NCBI GenBank assembly: GCA_018287875.1
Contig: JAGVVL010000002.1
Span: 4,526,001-4,590,000 of the forward strand
Direction: 5' to 3'
DNA: 64,000 nucleotides
Source: Nigrospora sphaerica
Taxonomy: Eukaryota > Ascomycota > Sordariomycetes > Amphisphaeriales > Apiosporaceae
This document shows positions 24,640 to 34,983 of this stretch, one piece after another. A model generated the notes under the pieces. It did not search any database. It was given only the letters and a program-made list of their open reading frames with translations, and was not told the DNA's origin. Position numbers and translations under genes: made by a program. Positions within the stretch are counted from its first letter, which is position 1. Each line of letters starts with the position of its first letter.

Positions 24640-26872
24640 ATGGCTACCATAGCTCTCCCCAGACCCATTCCGCCCCACAGGTCGTCGTCGGGCATCGTCA
24701 CCCTCCCCCCCCCCATGACGCTCGACACCATCGCGTCGCAGCATTCGCACGCGCATACGCCCCCGTCCCAATCCCCAGCCACCACGGCGCCTGTGCCGAA
24801 CAAGCACCTGCCCGTGTGTCCGACCGGCCCCGCGCCCGGCCCGGCCCAGGAGCCGCACACGCCGCCGCCCTCGCCCGGCCGCGAGCAGGCCGCCCATGAC
24901 CATGACGACGACGCCGACGCCCTCGCCCCCCGTCCTGCCGCCTCGCTGCTCCACCCGCCCGACAAGTTCCCGCGTATCGAGTTGGGCCCGCTGTCCGTCT
25001 ACCAACTCCAGCCCGCCGACGTCGCCGCCGCCCTCGATAACGCGGCGCGCCAGCCGCTGCCCGATCCCGCCCTGGTCTTCCCCTGGCTGCACGGCCTGCA
25101 TCCTAACAATCACATCCAGCAGGCCTTCTTCGTCGCACGCCGGAGGGCCCTGCGCAAGACGCCCTGCTGCCTCCGCGCCATCACTGTCGTCAAGGCCGAT
25201 GGCGACCTGGCCGTGTCCCGCCTCAAGGGCGCCATCGCCCCCCTCGAGATACTGCAGCCCGGCCGCGACGGCGGCGAGTTCCTCGACCCCGACCCCAAGG
25301 ACGGCTTCTCCGTCCGCAACTTCCAGATCCAGCCCGCCAAGCTGGCCATGACCTCCGACATCATCGTCTACGGCGAAGACCCCGTTCTCGTGCGGAAGCT
25401 TGGCTGGGCCTTCGCCTCGGCCCAGTCGGGCTGGCGGGAGCGCCAAGAGGAGCAGGGCAACGAGCTCCCTGCCTACCACACCTTCACCTGCCTCGCCCCC
25501 TTCAAGGCCTTTGAGCAGAAGCATGCCGAAATCGTCGCCGTCGATTCGCAGGCCCGCCTGACGGGCCGCGTCGTTGACTTCTTCCACCGGGAGCGCGCCG
25601 AAATGTATGCCATGGCGCGGGCCTCCGAGATCTCGCACAACGTTTGGATGGGCCCGACCCCGGAACCTGCAAGTGACGATGAGCAGCAGTTTGACATCCT
25701 GATTGAGTGCAGTGACCTGGGGCGCCTGAACCCTGCCGCTCTGCGCGCCCTCGCCGAAGGCCCCGACGACGTGACGCAATCGTACCTGGATTTTCCTTCG
25801 TCGGGCAGCATCGTGCCGTCCTCGTGGGCTCAGGCCGAGATCGACGGCATACTCGAGACGTGCCGCTGGCTGTGGCACCTGGCCCATGGCACGCCGCCCT
25901 TGAGCCCGTTCGGCCCCGACGGTGATGTGGACATGACGGGCGGCGACGCCGACGCCGCCAAATCCGCGTGCCGCCCCAGAAAGATCCTCCTGCATTGCGC
26001 CGACGGCTACACCGAGTCTTCACTCCTGGGCATCGCCTACTACAGCTATAGCACCGGACAGCCCGTGCCCGCGGCCTGGTTGAACCTGCACACGGCGATG
26101 AAGCGGAACTTCTTCGCCTATCCTAGCGACGTGGCCTTGCTCACCATGCTGGCCCCGAGGCTGCTGCGCGAGTCGCCTGTTTGCCCCGCTGACGCCGACG
26201 CCCTGCTCCAGGACGAACCCAGATGGATGGCCAGCCTGGACGGTTCCTTTCCCAGCCGCGTGCTCGACTACATGTATCTAGGGAACCTCGGCCATGCCAA
26301 CAACCCGGACCTGCTACGGGCCATGGGCATTGGCCAGATACTCAGCGTGGGCGAGACGGCCATGTGGAGAGACGGCGAGCTGGAGGAATGGGGCCCCCAG
26401 AACGTCAAGGTCGTGCACGCCGTGCAGGACAACGGTATCGATCCGCTGACCGATGAGTTCGAGGCCTGTCTGGAATTTATTGGTGAGTTTGACGCGATCC
26501 GGAGCCAACCTCCTCCTCGGTCCCGCTAACGAGCATCCCCCCCATATAGAACGCGGCCGTCGCAAAGGCACGGCGACCCTGGTTCACTGCCGCGTCGGCG
26601 TGAGCCGCAGTGCCACCATCTGCATCGCCGAAGTTATGCGCGAGCTCGGCATGTCCTTCCCGCGGGCCTACTGCTTCGTGCGAGCCCGCCGGCTGAACGT
26701 CATCATCCAGCCCCATCTAAGATTCGTTTATGAGCTCCTCAAGTGGGAGGAGACGCTGCAGAGCCGCCGGCCGGCCGATGAAGGCGGCGACCCCGGCGGC
26801 TTCAAGCGGGAGCTGGAGTGGGCCGAGATCTGCAGGGAGATTGCCCTCATGAACCGCCCGTATGCCAGGTGA
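24640..26872 (+). CDS. PPS1: Dual-specificity protein phosphatase PPS1
   Basis: Protein tyrosine/serine-threonine phosphatase of the Pps1 family, linked in yeast to S-phase control. Exons are 24640-26482 and 26550-26872 (67-bp intron). The join gives FIERGRRKGTATLVHC, and the protein is 721 residues. The active site in exon 2 is HCRVGVSRS, with catalytic C628 and R634. A second, upstream phosphatase-like segment has LLHCADGYTES (C453), where the expected arginine is E459; this degenerate loop is probably non-catalytic. Before it lie about 110 Pro-rich residues and a region peculiar to this family (about 110-440). The start ATG is in the strong context GCCATGG and is preceded by a long CT- and A-rich leader. 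Confidence 0.93.
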
Positions 26873-28337
26873 AGAGAGGCCGGCGGGGGGACCCGTTGGT
26901 CCGTCACCGGCTGGACAGGTGGTGGTAGGGTGCCTGCCGAAAGGCCGCCGCCCCGCCGCCCAGGGATTGGCCTGGACCCGTGGCCTGCGACGACGGCCCG
27001 CTCTCCCTGTGGTTGAGACCACGGCTGCCCTCGGATCGCTGTGATGGCTATCTGGGCCCCCGGGGCCCAACTGGCCCGAGCCCTGCAGATCATACCACAC
27101 ATATACAAAAGCACTGACACCGGCCGTGCCCCCGAAACGGACAGGCGCGACTCCATCCCCCAGACACTTCACGATGACGACGGCTTGAATGGATACCACC
27201 ATATTGGACAAGGCTCACTCCCGCTTCTTACAACGGAAAGAGATTTATTTGGGAATATCAGCTAGCTAACAGCACAAGGCAGGCTGGCGCATCTGCGGCG
27301 GCTGTCTGTGCTTATGACGCCGCTACATCGGACGGCATTTAGGAAAGGGCAGGTCACACGGAGACCAGGCGAGGATTGTTTCGATCATCTTGGGTGCATA
27401 TGCTTCTCTATACCACACAACTAGGGACGTGACGGGATCAACTGTCGGCTGGCTGCCGGGCCATCACGTATTACGACTGTTCATTGCAAGGCGTTCTGGG
27501 TGCGAGGATATCACAACTCTATGTTCGGTGCTCTTCTGCGTCTCTTTTGGTTCAGCATGGGGAAATTGGGCCGTACCTTGGATGTTATTTTTTGCACTTA
27601 CGGCTTGGAGAATTACCCGAAGTTCGCTTTCCAACACACACCTTCCGATTTGGTCTATAGAAATTGAATGTACTCTGTCTTCATATCAGACCCGGGCAGC
27701 CGGAGAAAGGCAAGCCCTGAGCAAAACCATCATCGCCGAGAAGCCCCGCACGAATATCCGGAATGTGCACCGTCCTGCATAGAGTCGCAAGGCATCAGAC
27801 GCCTGCCGTAGGGCTTGATAATGCCGAGCCGCCACGGCGCCAAGGATTGTATTATGAGGTAGCAACTAGGGACGCACCCCGTTCGTGCAAGAGAGCGTCC
27901 TGGCCCCCTTGCAGATCCGTAAAATCGTATGTGAAAACAACCAAGAACCACATTGGCGCCCCAACGCTGATGCGGAAAAAGTTAAAATTAAACAAAATAG
28001 TCCCCCGTTCGATACCCCGCGAATTCACAGAGGGGCCTGCCGTGGGCCGAGTTGGATGGGGTCGAGGAGCCCAGACCAACGCCACCAAGCTCGTGACCAT
28101 TGTGCACTTTTCAGAGGCTGGGCTATGTGCTGGGCCCTTTGCCAGCTTCTATGCACACGGCTTGGTCAAGTTTGGCGGGGGCGGGGGACGGCGACTGGCA
28201 GCTGTACAATTCCGCGGCCGTTTCGGCAACCTTGTCAGCGCTCCTCGTCCCCGGCTGTGGGTAGGCCGCAGCCTCCAAGGCCGCGCCCTTGGAGGCTGCC
28301 CAGGTGGCTCGACGAGTGAATTAGGGGTATCGCAGTT
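26873..28337. other. Spacer between convergent PPS1 and ATG18
   Basis: About 1.5 kb, somewhat more AT-rich than neighbouring coding sequence between 27240 and 28020. No supported gene. A strong hairpin lies at 28268-28299 near the ATG18 end. Confidence 0.5.
28268..28299 (-). repeat. Perfect 13-bp stem hairpin in the ATG18 3' region
   Basis: GCAGCCTCCAAGG (28268-28280) and CCTTGGAGGCTGC (28287-28299) are exact reverse complements around a 6-nt loop (CCGCGC). The structure starts 38 nt after the ATG18 stop codon, so it probably lies in the 3' untranslated region or 3'-end signal of that transcript. Confidence 0.85.
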
Positions 28338-29844
28338 CTACGGGTCGTATCCCGAGGAATCAAGTTTATCATCGCCACTAAGAACCCTGTGTCTAAACGT
28401 TAGCCACTCCATTCCATGAGTAATCACGACTGTCAGGTAACTCACGAGTACTGTTTCACCAAATAGCCCTCCCCGCCTTGCTCCATGTCAATATTATAGA
28501 CGTAGAAACCGCCGTCGCTGGTAACCACCATGACCTGCGGGCTGGTGCTGCTCATAGCGACGACGCTCCTTATCTGCTGTCCTGGGGCGCTTCCTTGCCT
28601 CGGGGACGTGACAGAAGGCCTCGGAAGCTTGATGTAGGCGAAATCTCGCAAAGGTTCCCACATCTCTGTCACGGTCTGGGGGAGGTAATTTCCCACGACG
28701 CCGGCTACGCTACGACCCATGATTTGGGATGACCGACGCAGGATGCTGCTGAACGACCCACTTTGCCTCCTATTCACGTTGGGGTTGGCCGCCGCTGGAG
28801 TTGCCTGTGTCGTGTCTGCCGCATCACTGCGGGGAGAGCCCGTTGCACTGCTCGGTGACTCGTTACCGCTGTCATAGCTGCGGCTTCGAGCCCAGCGGTC
28901 GGTGCCAGAAGCCGTCGAAGCAGTGACGGCGCCGGGCACGTCCGAGGACTGGCCGCTCTGGGCTTGCTGAAGACGGAAAATGTGGACCGTGTCAGTATTC
29001 GAAGACACGCAAAGCAACGAGCTGGCCATGTTGAAGGACATGCTGTAGATGGTGCTCGGATAGGTGCCGCGGCGAAACTGGAAGAGCTTGTGGCCTTTTG
29101 GTACGGAGAAGACCCGGATGATGGTGCCCGTCTCGCTGGCCGTGGCTAGGATATTGCCCTCGCTGTTGAGCTGGATGAAAGACAAAGGGGAGCGATGGGC
29201 CTCGATCACATTGACAGCCTTGAGCGTCAAGGTGTCGTAGATGAGCACGTCGCCCGAGGTGACGGGTGCATACAGGGACGTGGGCGGAGCATGCGAGGGT
29301 CGCTTATCGGCGCCGTCTTCGCGGGGTTTCGGCAGGGGGTAGGCAAGGTAGCAGTTCTCGGACGAGGGCGAGAGGGCGACTATCTTATTAGGGTTGGGTG
29401 AGGTGGCGATGTTGGTGAGCAGCGACATGTTGGAGATGTCGTACAGGTAGATCTCGTCCTCAAGCACGACGGCCAGTCGCTTCCTGTTCAGTCGCACGGC
29501 GAGCACAGCAGACGGAAAGGTGAGTTCGCAAATAACGGACGACCGTTTCGTGTTCTGTATGATTAGGTGGCGCGGCGAGAGGATCAGGGCCACCAGAGAG
29601 GTGGAAAAGAGCATCTCGACGATGGTGATGTCGCCATCATCGCTGCTGAAGATCTTGTTGAACGGGTCGGTATGAAAAATACGGAAGCCTTTCGAGGTGC
29701 CTGGGAGGGGGAGGAGAGAGAGAGAGAGCAGTTGTTAGCAGAGCGGGCCGAGGAGCGGGCGGGGGTCTAGCGAGCGTACGCACCGACAGCGAGGCAGCTG
29801 TCGTCCTGGTTGAAGGTGACGAAGTTGAGGGCTGCGTCGGGCAT
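28338..29844 (-). CDS. ATG18: Autophagy-related PROPPIN Atg18
   Basis: Seven-bladed WD40-like beta-propeller that binds PI3P and PI(3,5)P2 on autophagic and vacuolar membranes and works with Atg2 in phagophore growth. Exons are 29844-29784, 29700-28446 and 28386-28338 (introns 83 and 59 bp), 454 residues. The lipid-binding FRRG motif is at 229-232. A Ser/Pro-rich insertion (about 275-345) lies in the loop where family members vary. The first intron joins CLAVG to TSKGFRIFH. The last intron has a GTGAGT donor at KQYS and adds 15 residues, [15 protein letters not shown], before a TAG. Reading straight through would stop at an in-frame TGA formed by the donor itself. Downstream is a strong hairpin. 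Confidence 0.95.
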
Positions 29845-30394
29845 CTTGTCTGCTGGCGCGGGCGTCGTGGAGGAGCAGGCGGGCTGGACGGGCGGGCGTG
29901 GGAACTACCTAAGTAGGTAGTCGGGGAGGGACGTCACGCCGTCCCAGGACCAAGCTGTTCGTTCTCCCGCGGGCACATATACCAACCGGACCATGCACCT
30001 GGCCGTGCCCTCTTCCGTTTCCTGGCGAGGTAGATCCGTTGCGGCGGCACGGGGATACGGACTGGCTGGCCTGTTGGGGGAAGCGAGAGCGCGAGAGCGT
30101 GAGGGGTGGGTGTAGGTAAGGATGAGGGGAGGGGGGCAGAGCCAAGGAGGAGCGGCCGAAAACAAACAGAGGGGTGTTGCGATGCGGCGCGGAATAAAAG
30201 CGACTGCGACCCGGTACCTGGTGGGTCTGCGAGGTTAGACGTATGGATGTCGGCACGTGTGTATGACGCCTGCGGCGAGGAGCAGGTCGACGTTGTAGCT
30301 GGAGGCGCTGGAGATTAACACGTTAAGACAGCTTGGTAGATGTAGAGGGCAACGAGGTATGGATGGTAGAGAGAGACCTCGTCGGGCTCGAGAC

Positions 30395-30429
30395 GGGATG
30401 GGGTTGGGATGGGAATGGGATGGGATGGG
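30395..30429 (+). repeat. G-quadruplex-type G-run cluster
   Basis: Seven runs of three or four G within 35 nt, separated by loops of 2-3 nt (GGGAT-like periodicity). It sits about 550 bp upstream of the ATG18 start and about 890 bp upstream of PPM2. Confidence 0.8.
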
Positions 30430-31029
30430 ATGTCAGGGTGACCCGTAGCTGCCTAGGTCACTTGAGTTGCGTGAGGGTTCTCTGGCTGTCTGGGCAGGAG
30501 CTGTTGGCAGCAGAAGGTGGGGAAGCTCTCGAGCTGGACCTTCCATCCTTGGACTTATTACCTATCGGGTAACCCAGTTTCGTAGCCCGCGCGAGCACGC
30601 GGAGCGCTGCGACTAGCCTGTGCATGTAACTTACCAGGCGGGTGTAAATCTGGAGGTGGCCTACAGCCCTCACAGCGCCCCGGCCCTTCATCCGCTCCGC
30701 TGTAGAATGAAAAAAGACCGGACGTATGAACACGGGTTTCGTAGGTGGTAGGTAGGTAAGTACCTGACCCGTAGTCCGTATCGGATGGACGACCCTACTG
30801 ACCGGCACGGTAGAGGTGAATCATCCTCTCGCATCATCATCGGCTACTGAATTCAGTAAGGGACAACCCAGCTGACCAAAGAATCCCGACAGGTGGGATG
30901 GAATATTCGGAGCCTGGACCCGCAGTCGGCTTCGGGCGTTGTCGGCGTCGTAGCTCTCGCGACTCTGCAAAAGTCGACTGGGCCGGGATATTAAACCATT
31001 ATTCCGCTCAACTACCAAGCTAGGTTGCT

Positions 31030-31235
31030 GTCAAGGTACTTACTTACCCAAGCACATAGACAGGTAGGTACGAAGGGAAGTCGACCTCCTAGAGTGGGGG
31101 GTAGATAAGTAAGTACTTAAGTGCTTATCTAACCACTTAGGTTTCAGTGGTAAGTACGGAATGGTACTGGAGTAACCTAGGAAGTAAGTAGGTAGGCAAA
31201 GGGTAGCGAGGTACCTACCTATGTATGTAAGTCAC
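31030..31235. repeat. Cluster of GTAGGTA / AAGTACTT motifs upstream of PPM2
   Basis: Low-complexity block with many copies of TACTTAC, AGGTAGGTA, AAGTACTTAAG and ACCTACCTA. It includes an 8-bp inverted repeat TAGATAAG/CTTATCTA at 31102-31131. It ends about 85 bp before the PPM2 start codon. Confidence 0.7.
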
Positions 31236-31317
31236 CGGTGCTCTTGACGAAGATTTGTTCCGATTGACCGACTACACCCACCATCACACTCTCTCGCTCC
31301 GTCGCAACCCATTCACT

Positions 31318-34300
31318 ATGACACCGGCACCGGCAACTACCCCGGCCTCGGCTCCGGGCCCGGGGTCAGCCCCGGTCCGTCGCTCCCAAAAGGAACGGGC
31401 CCAGGATGACCTGGTCATGTCCGTAAGTGAAACTGTCCAATTCTTCCCCGGCGCGCCTCTGTCGATATGCCCGCCGTCTGGCCGCTGGGCCTGGGAAGAA
31501 GGGGCCCGAGAAGACTGACCAGACGCCGCCAACCAGACCAACAGTAGCAGCATCGTGTCCAAACGAAGTGTTGAGCGCATATACTACCCGCAGGAACCTC
31601 ACTTTTTCCGTTTCTTCGTTAAAAAGTTCCAGAGGCGGTCACCTCTGATCAACCGCGGGTACCACATCCGTCTCCATGTCATCGACGTGGCGGTTCGTGA
31701 CTTCCTCGCGAGACCGTCCGAGAAACGAAAGGTCGTTGTCAATCTGGGCTGCGGCAGGTAAGCCACACTCTTGTCTGGTCACGGTGCTGCCAACTAAGAC
31801 ACCGTGGTGGTTAGTGATGTGCTTCCCTGGCAATGCTTAACCCGGTATCCAAAAGAATGCCAGGGTGCCAAGTTTATCGACATAGACTTTCCCGACCTGA
31901 TGGCCAAGAAGCGTGCCATTGTGGAAGCAACCCCCGAGCTACATGCGGGCCTGACGGACCTCTGCCGCTCGGAGCAGCCCGACCTGTTCCTCCAGAGCGA
32001 AGAGTATGTGCAGATTGGCTGTGACTTGCGCGAGCTAGCCCGCATCCAACAAGCTTTGGCTCAGGTGGTGGACATCGCGACCAGCGAGTTCATATTTGTG
32101 GCTGAAGTTTCGATCACCTACATGGAGACCAAAGGAGCCGATGCTGTTATCGAATGGGCAGCCGGCCTAGGCCAAGGTCAGTGTATTGATCTGACTTCCT
32201 TGACCAGACTGACCAACCAGCCCTCCCGCAGCCGAGTTTTGCCTGCTGGAGCAAGTGCTGCCTGATGGCCCAGACCACCCCTTTGCTGAGACTATGCTTC
32301 GACATTTTGACAAACTGAAGACGCCTCTAAAGTCGGTACACGCTTACCCGGACCTTGACTCGCAGAGGCGCCGCTTCCTGCGCCTAGGCTGGCCCGACGT
32401 TCACGTCGAGTCGCTCTGGGACGCATGGTCTTCGGCTAAATACCTGTCTTCGGAGCAGCGGAAGATGCTCAACGCCGTGGAGCCTTTTGACGAGTGGGAA
32501 GAATTTGCCATATTTGGTAGCCATTATTGTGTTATGTCTGCTCGAACGGGCCGGCCGATGTCCGGTGGTACCGCTCCAGCAGCTGCTCCCGACTCCGGGG
32601 GAAGGGTGCCCGCCCTGGCCGTGGGGACCACATTCACCGAGAGCGCAAAGTCCTGCCAGCGGCGCTTCGGAGCGTGTCTGACAATAGAGACCCCGCTAGG
32701 AGGGCAGCTTATGGCTAACACTTTAGGCCTGGGAAGCACGAGTCGTCTAAGGTCTCTCGATATCTACGCACCCGGCCCAGCCCCTGTTGATTTCCAACTG
32801 CCTTCAGCTGGCCCGCCGGGTAGAATGTGCCACACTATGGTCCCTCTGGGCGTCTTTGGCCATTTGCTGGTTGGTGGCAGGACGTCTCCGTCCACGCCCT
32901 TGCAGGACTGCTGGCTGTTCGATGGGGCTTGCAGGTCCTGGAATAGAGTAGCTGATCTCCCCGTGCCCCTCTACAGACATTCGGCCACTCGCCTTGGTTC
33001 ATCCGGTCTTGCCCTCGTCATGGGTGGCAAGACTGGGGTTGAGCTTTTTCCGGGTTGCCTGCTATATCATCCCGAGACCGGCTGGGCGGAATGTGAAATT
33101 TCCGGGGCGGACTATAAGCCAGTCTTCGGCGCTGTGCTCATTGCGCACAGTGTTGGAACTGTAAGCGACCATGGGGGGATCTGCTTCCAAGGAGTATTGG
33201 CCGGCGGCCTATACGAGGACGGCACAGTTGCAGAGCAGCGACTACGCTGGGAACTTCGCGCATCGCCTTCAAGTAGGTCATCGTTGCGCTTCAGCACTTT
33301 CGATCAGGCGGTGAACGGCTACAGCGCTACCAAGCCAGAAACGAGTTCGGGACACCGCAGGGCCATGGAGCGATTCGGGGCCACTGTTGCCTACGATCCA
33401 CGTGGCGTGCCCCTTGTTATCGGCGGGGTTGGAAAAGGAGGACTTCTACCCCGGGATCAAGAGATCCTGCGCGTAGAGCTTGCCGGTGCTGGAGAACCCA
33501 GAGTGAAAAGCGGCAGCGTGGCCCAGAGCGATGCCAACACCGATAACAAGATCCCGCAGCCATTGCTTTTGGGCATTTCGACGGGCGTGACCGCGAGCGG
33601 GGACGTGGTTATCATGGGCGGAGGGGCGACATGTTTCTCAATGGGCACGTATTGGAATAAGGGAGTTTACAGCTGCCGGGTAGGCAGTGCTCAGACGGCC
33701 AAACCGGCGTGGAGGTTCGACCGGGCTCTGGAGCTCACCGATGTGCCCCCCGTTCAGCCAACGAAAGATGCCCAAGCAACCAGGCCGGACCTTGTAGAAA
33801 TACCCCGGGTCCGCCTCGATGCGACCAATACCTTTTCCAAGATCCTCCAAGCCGGCAAGCCAGTCATCATCGAGAAGAGCGACCTGGGAGGCTGCGTTGG
33901 TACCTGGACCCCGGAGCACCTCATCGAGCGCGTGGGGGCTGGCCGTCACGTTGTCGTCCACGAAGCGCCCACCAGCAGGATGGATTTCAACGCGAAGAAC
34001 TTCCGCTATGTCACCAAGGAGTTTGCCAACTTTGTGCGGGAAGCCGAGGAGGGCGGCAGCCTGTACTTAAGAGCGCTTTCGGAGGACGGGCCAACGGAGA
34101 AACCAGCTCATCTCAGCCGCGACTTCCCGGCTCTGGCGCAGGAGTTTCGCCTGCCCCAGGAACTGTCCTTCGTCGAGGAGAACACTTTCAGCTCCGTCCT
34201 GCGCGTCTCGGGCCGCGCGAACATGTGGCTTCACTACGATGTAAGGATGACCCTTGCCCCCCTCCATCGCCCCTTCGGTGGCCAACTGCTCCCAGTGGCC

Positions 34301-34778
34301 TCGGCTGACCCCTTCCCAGGTGATGGCGAACGTTTATTGCCAGGTCACGGGCTCCAAGAGGCTCTTCCTCTTCCCGCCCACGGATGTCACCGCCTTGTCT
34401 TTTGCGCCCGGGGCGTCAAGTTCCAGCGTAGACGTCCTGGCGCGTGGGGGCGGCCCCTCTCTGGCCGGCACGCATCCGCACGAGGCCGTCCTGAACCCTG
34501 GCGAGATACTGTTCCTGCCCCCACTTTGGCTTCACGCGGCCGAGCCACGGACCGATTTTGGCGTGGCTGTGAACGTCTTCTTCCGTGACCTCGAGGGGGG
34601 GTATGCGTCAGGCCGTGATGTGTACGGGAACCGCGACCTTGCTGCCTACGAAAAGGGCAGGCAGGACGTGGCCCGCATCGTCAAAGGTTTCGACAATGTT
34701 CCGCAGGCTATGCGTGAGTTTTACGTGACGAGGTTGGCGGCCGAGATGATGGGGAGGCAGCGCGACCGAGGCTTGTAA
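31318..34778 (+). CDS. PPM2: tRNA wybutosine-synthesizing protein 4 (Ppm2/Tyw4)
   Basis: SAM-dependent enzyme that methylates and methoxycarbonylates the wybutosine precursor at position 37 of tRNA-Phe. Five exons: 31318-31422, 31537-31757, 31815-32176, 32232-34240 and 34320-34778, 1051 residues. The leucine carboxyl methyltransferase-like domain (about 36-360) carries [14 protein letters not shown] and the SAM loop NLGCGSD (104-110, formed across intron 2). A kelch-type beta-propeller follows (about 400-800). The C-terminal JmjC-like domain (about 800-1051) keeps HYD (H897, D899, formed at intron 4) and a later histidine, H971, in PLWLHAAEP. The start ATG at 31318 was preferred; an upstream in-frame non-ATG extension exists. 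It converges with KGD1, with only 205 bp between stop codons. Confidence 0.95.
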
Positions 34779-34983
34779 TGCTCTCAGGCGTGCATTGAAA
34801 ACTGGAAATCGAGGCATTAAATACGAATGCTGTTCTTCCCTTCCCTTCCCGCCCACCCCAAACACCGGTCTATCTAGCCTCGGCTTATTTTCCCCCTTGA
34901 GGACTCGTTTTACACATTGTTTAAGAATACAAGAGGGACGGTAGGTCAACAGCTATGCAACATGCACCATCCAACGTTTTGCT

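Larger units (their letters stand above)
29845..31317. other. Divergent promoter spacer between ATG18 and PPM2
   Basis: About 1.5 kb. It contains a G-run cluster (30395-30429) and two blocks dense in GTAGGTA/AAGTACTT motifs (30744-30766 and 31030-31235), plus a short palindromic block at 29909-29926. No supported reading frame. Confidence 0.6.

Noticed and set aside
27240..28020. Possible transposon relic in the AT-richer spacer between PPS1 and ATG18
   Set aside because: No terminal repeats, target duplications or transposase/reverse-transcriptase motifs, and no strong TA bias expected of repeat-induced mutation.
31758..31814. Reading straight through the first PPM2 methyltransferase exon
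   Set aside because: Splicing at GTAAGC/TTAG restores the [13 protein letters not shown] motif, so the gap is an intron and not a frameshift.
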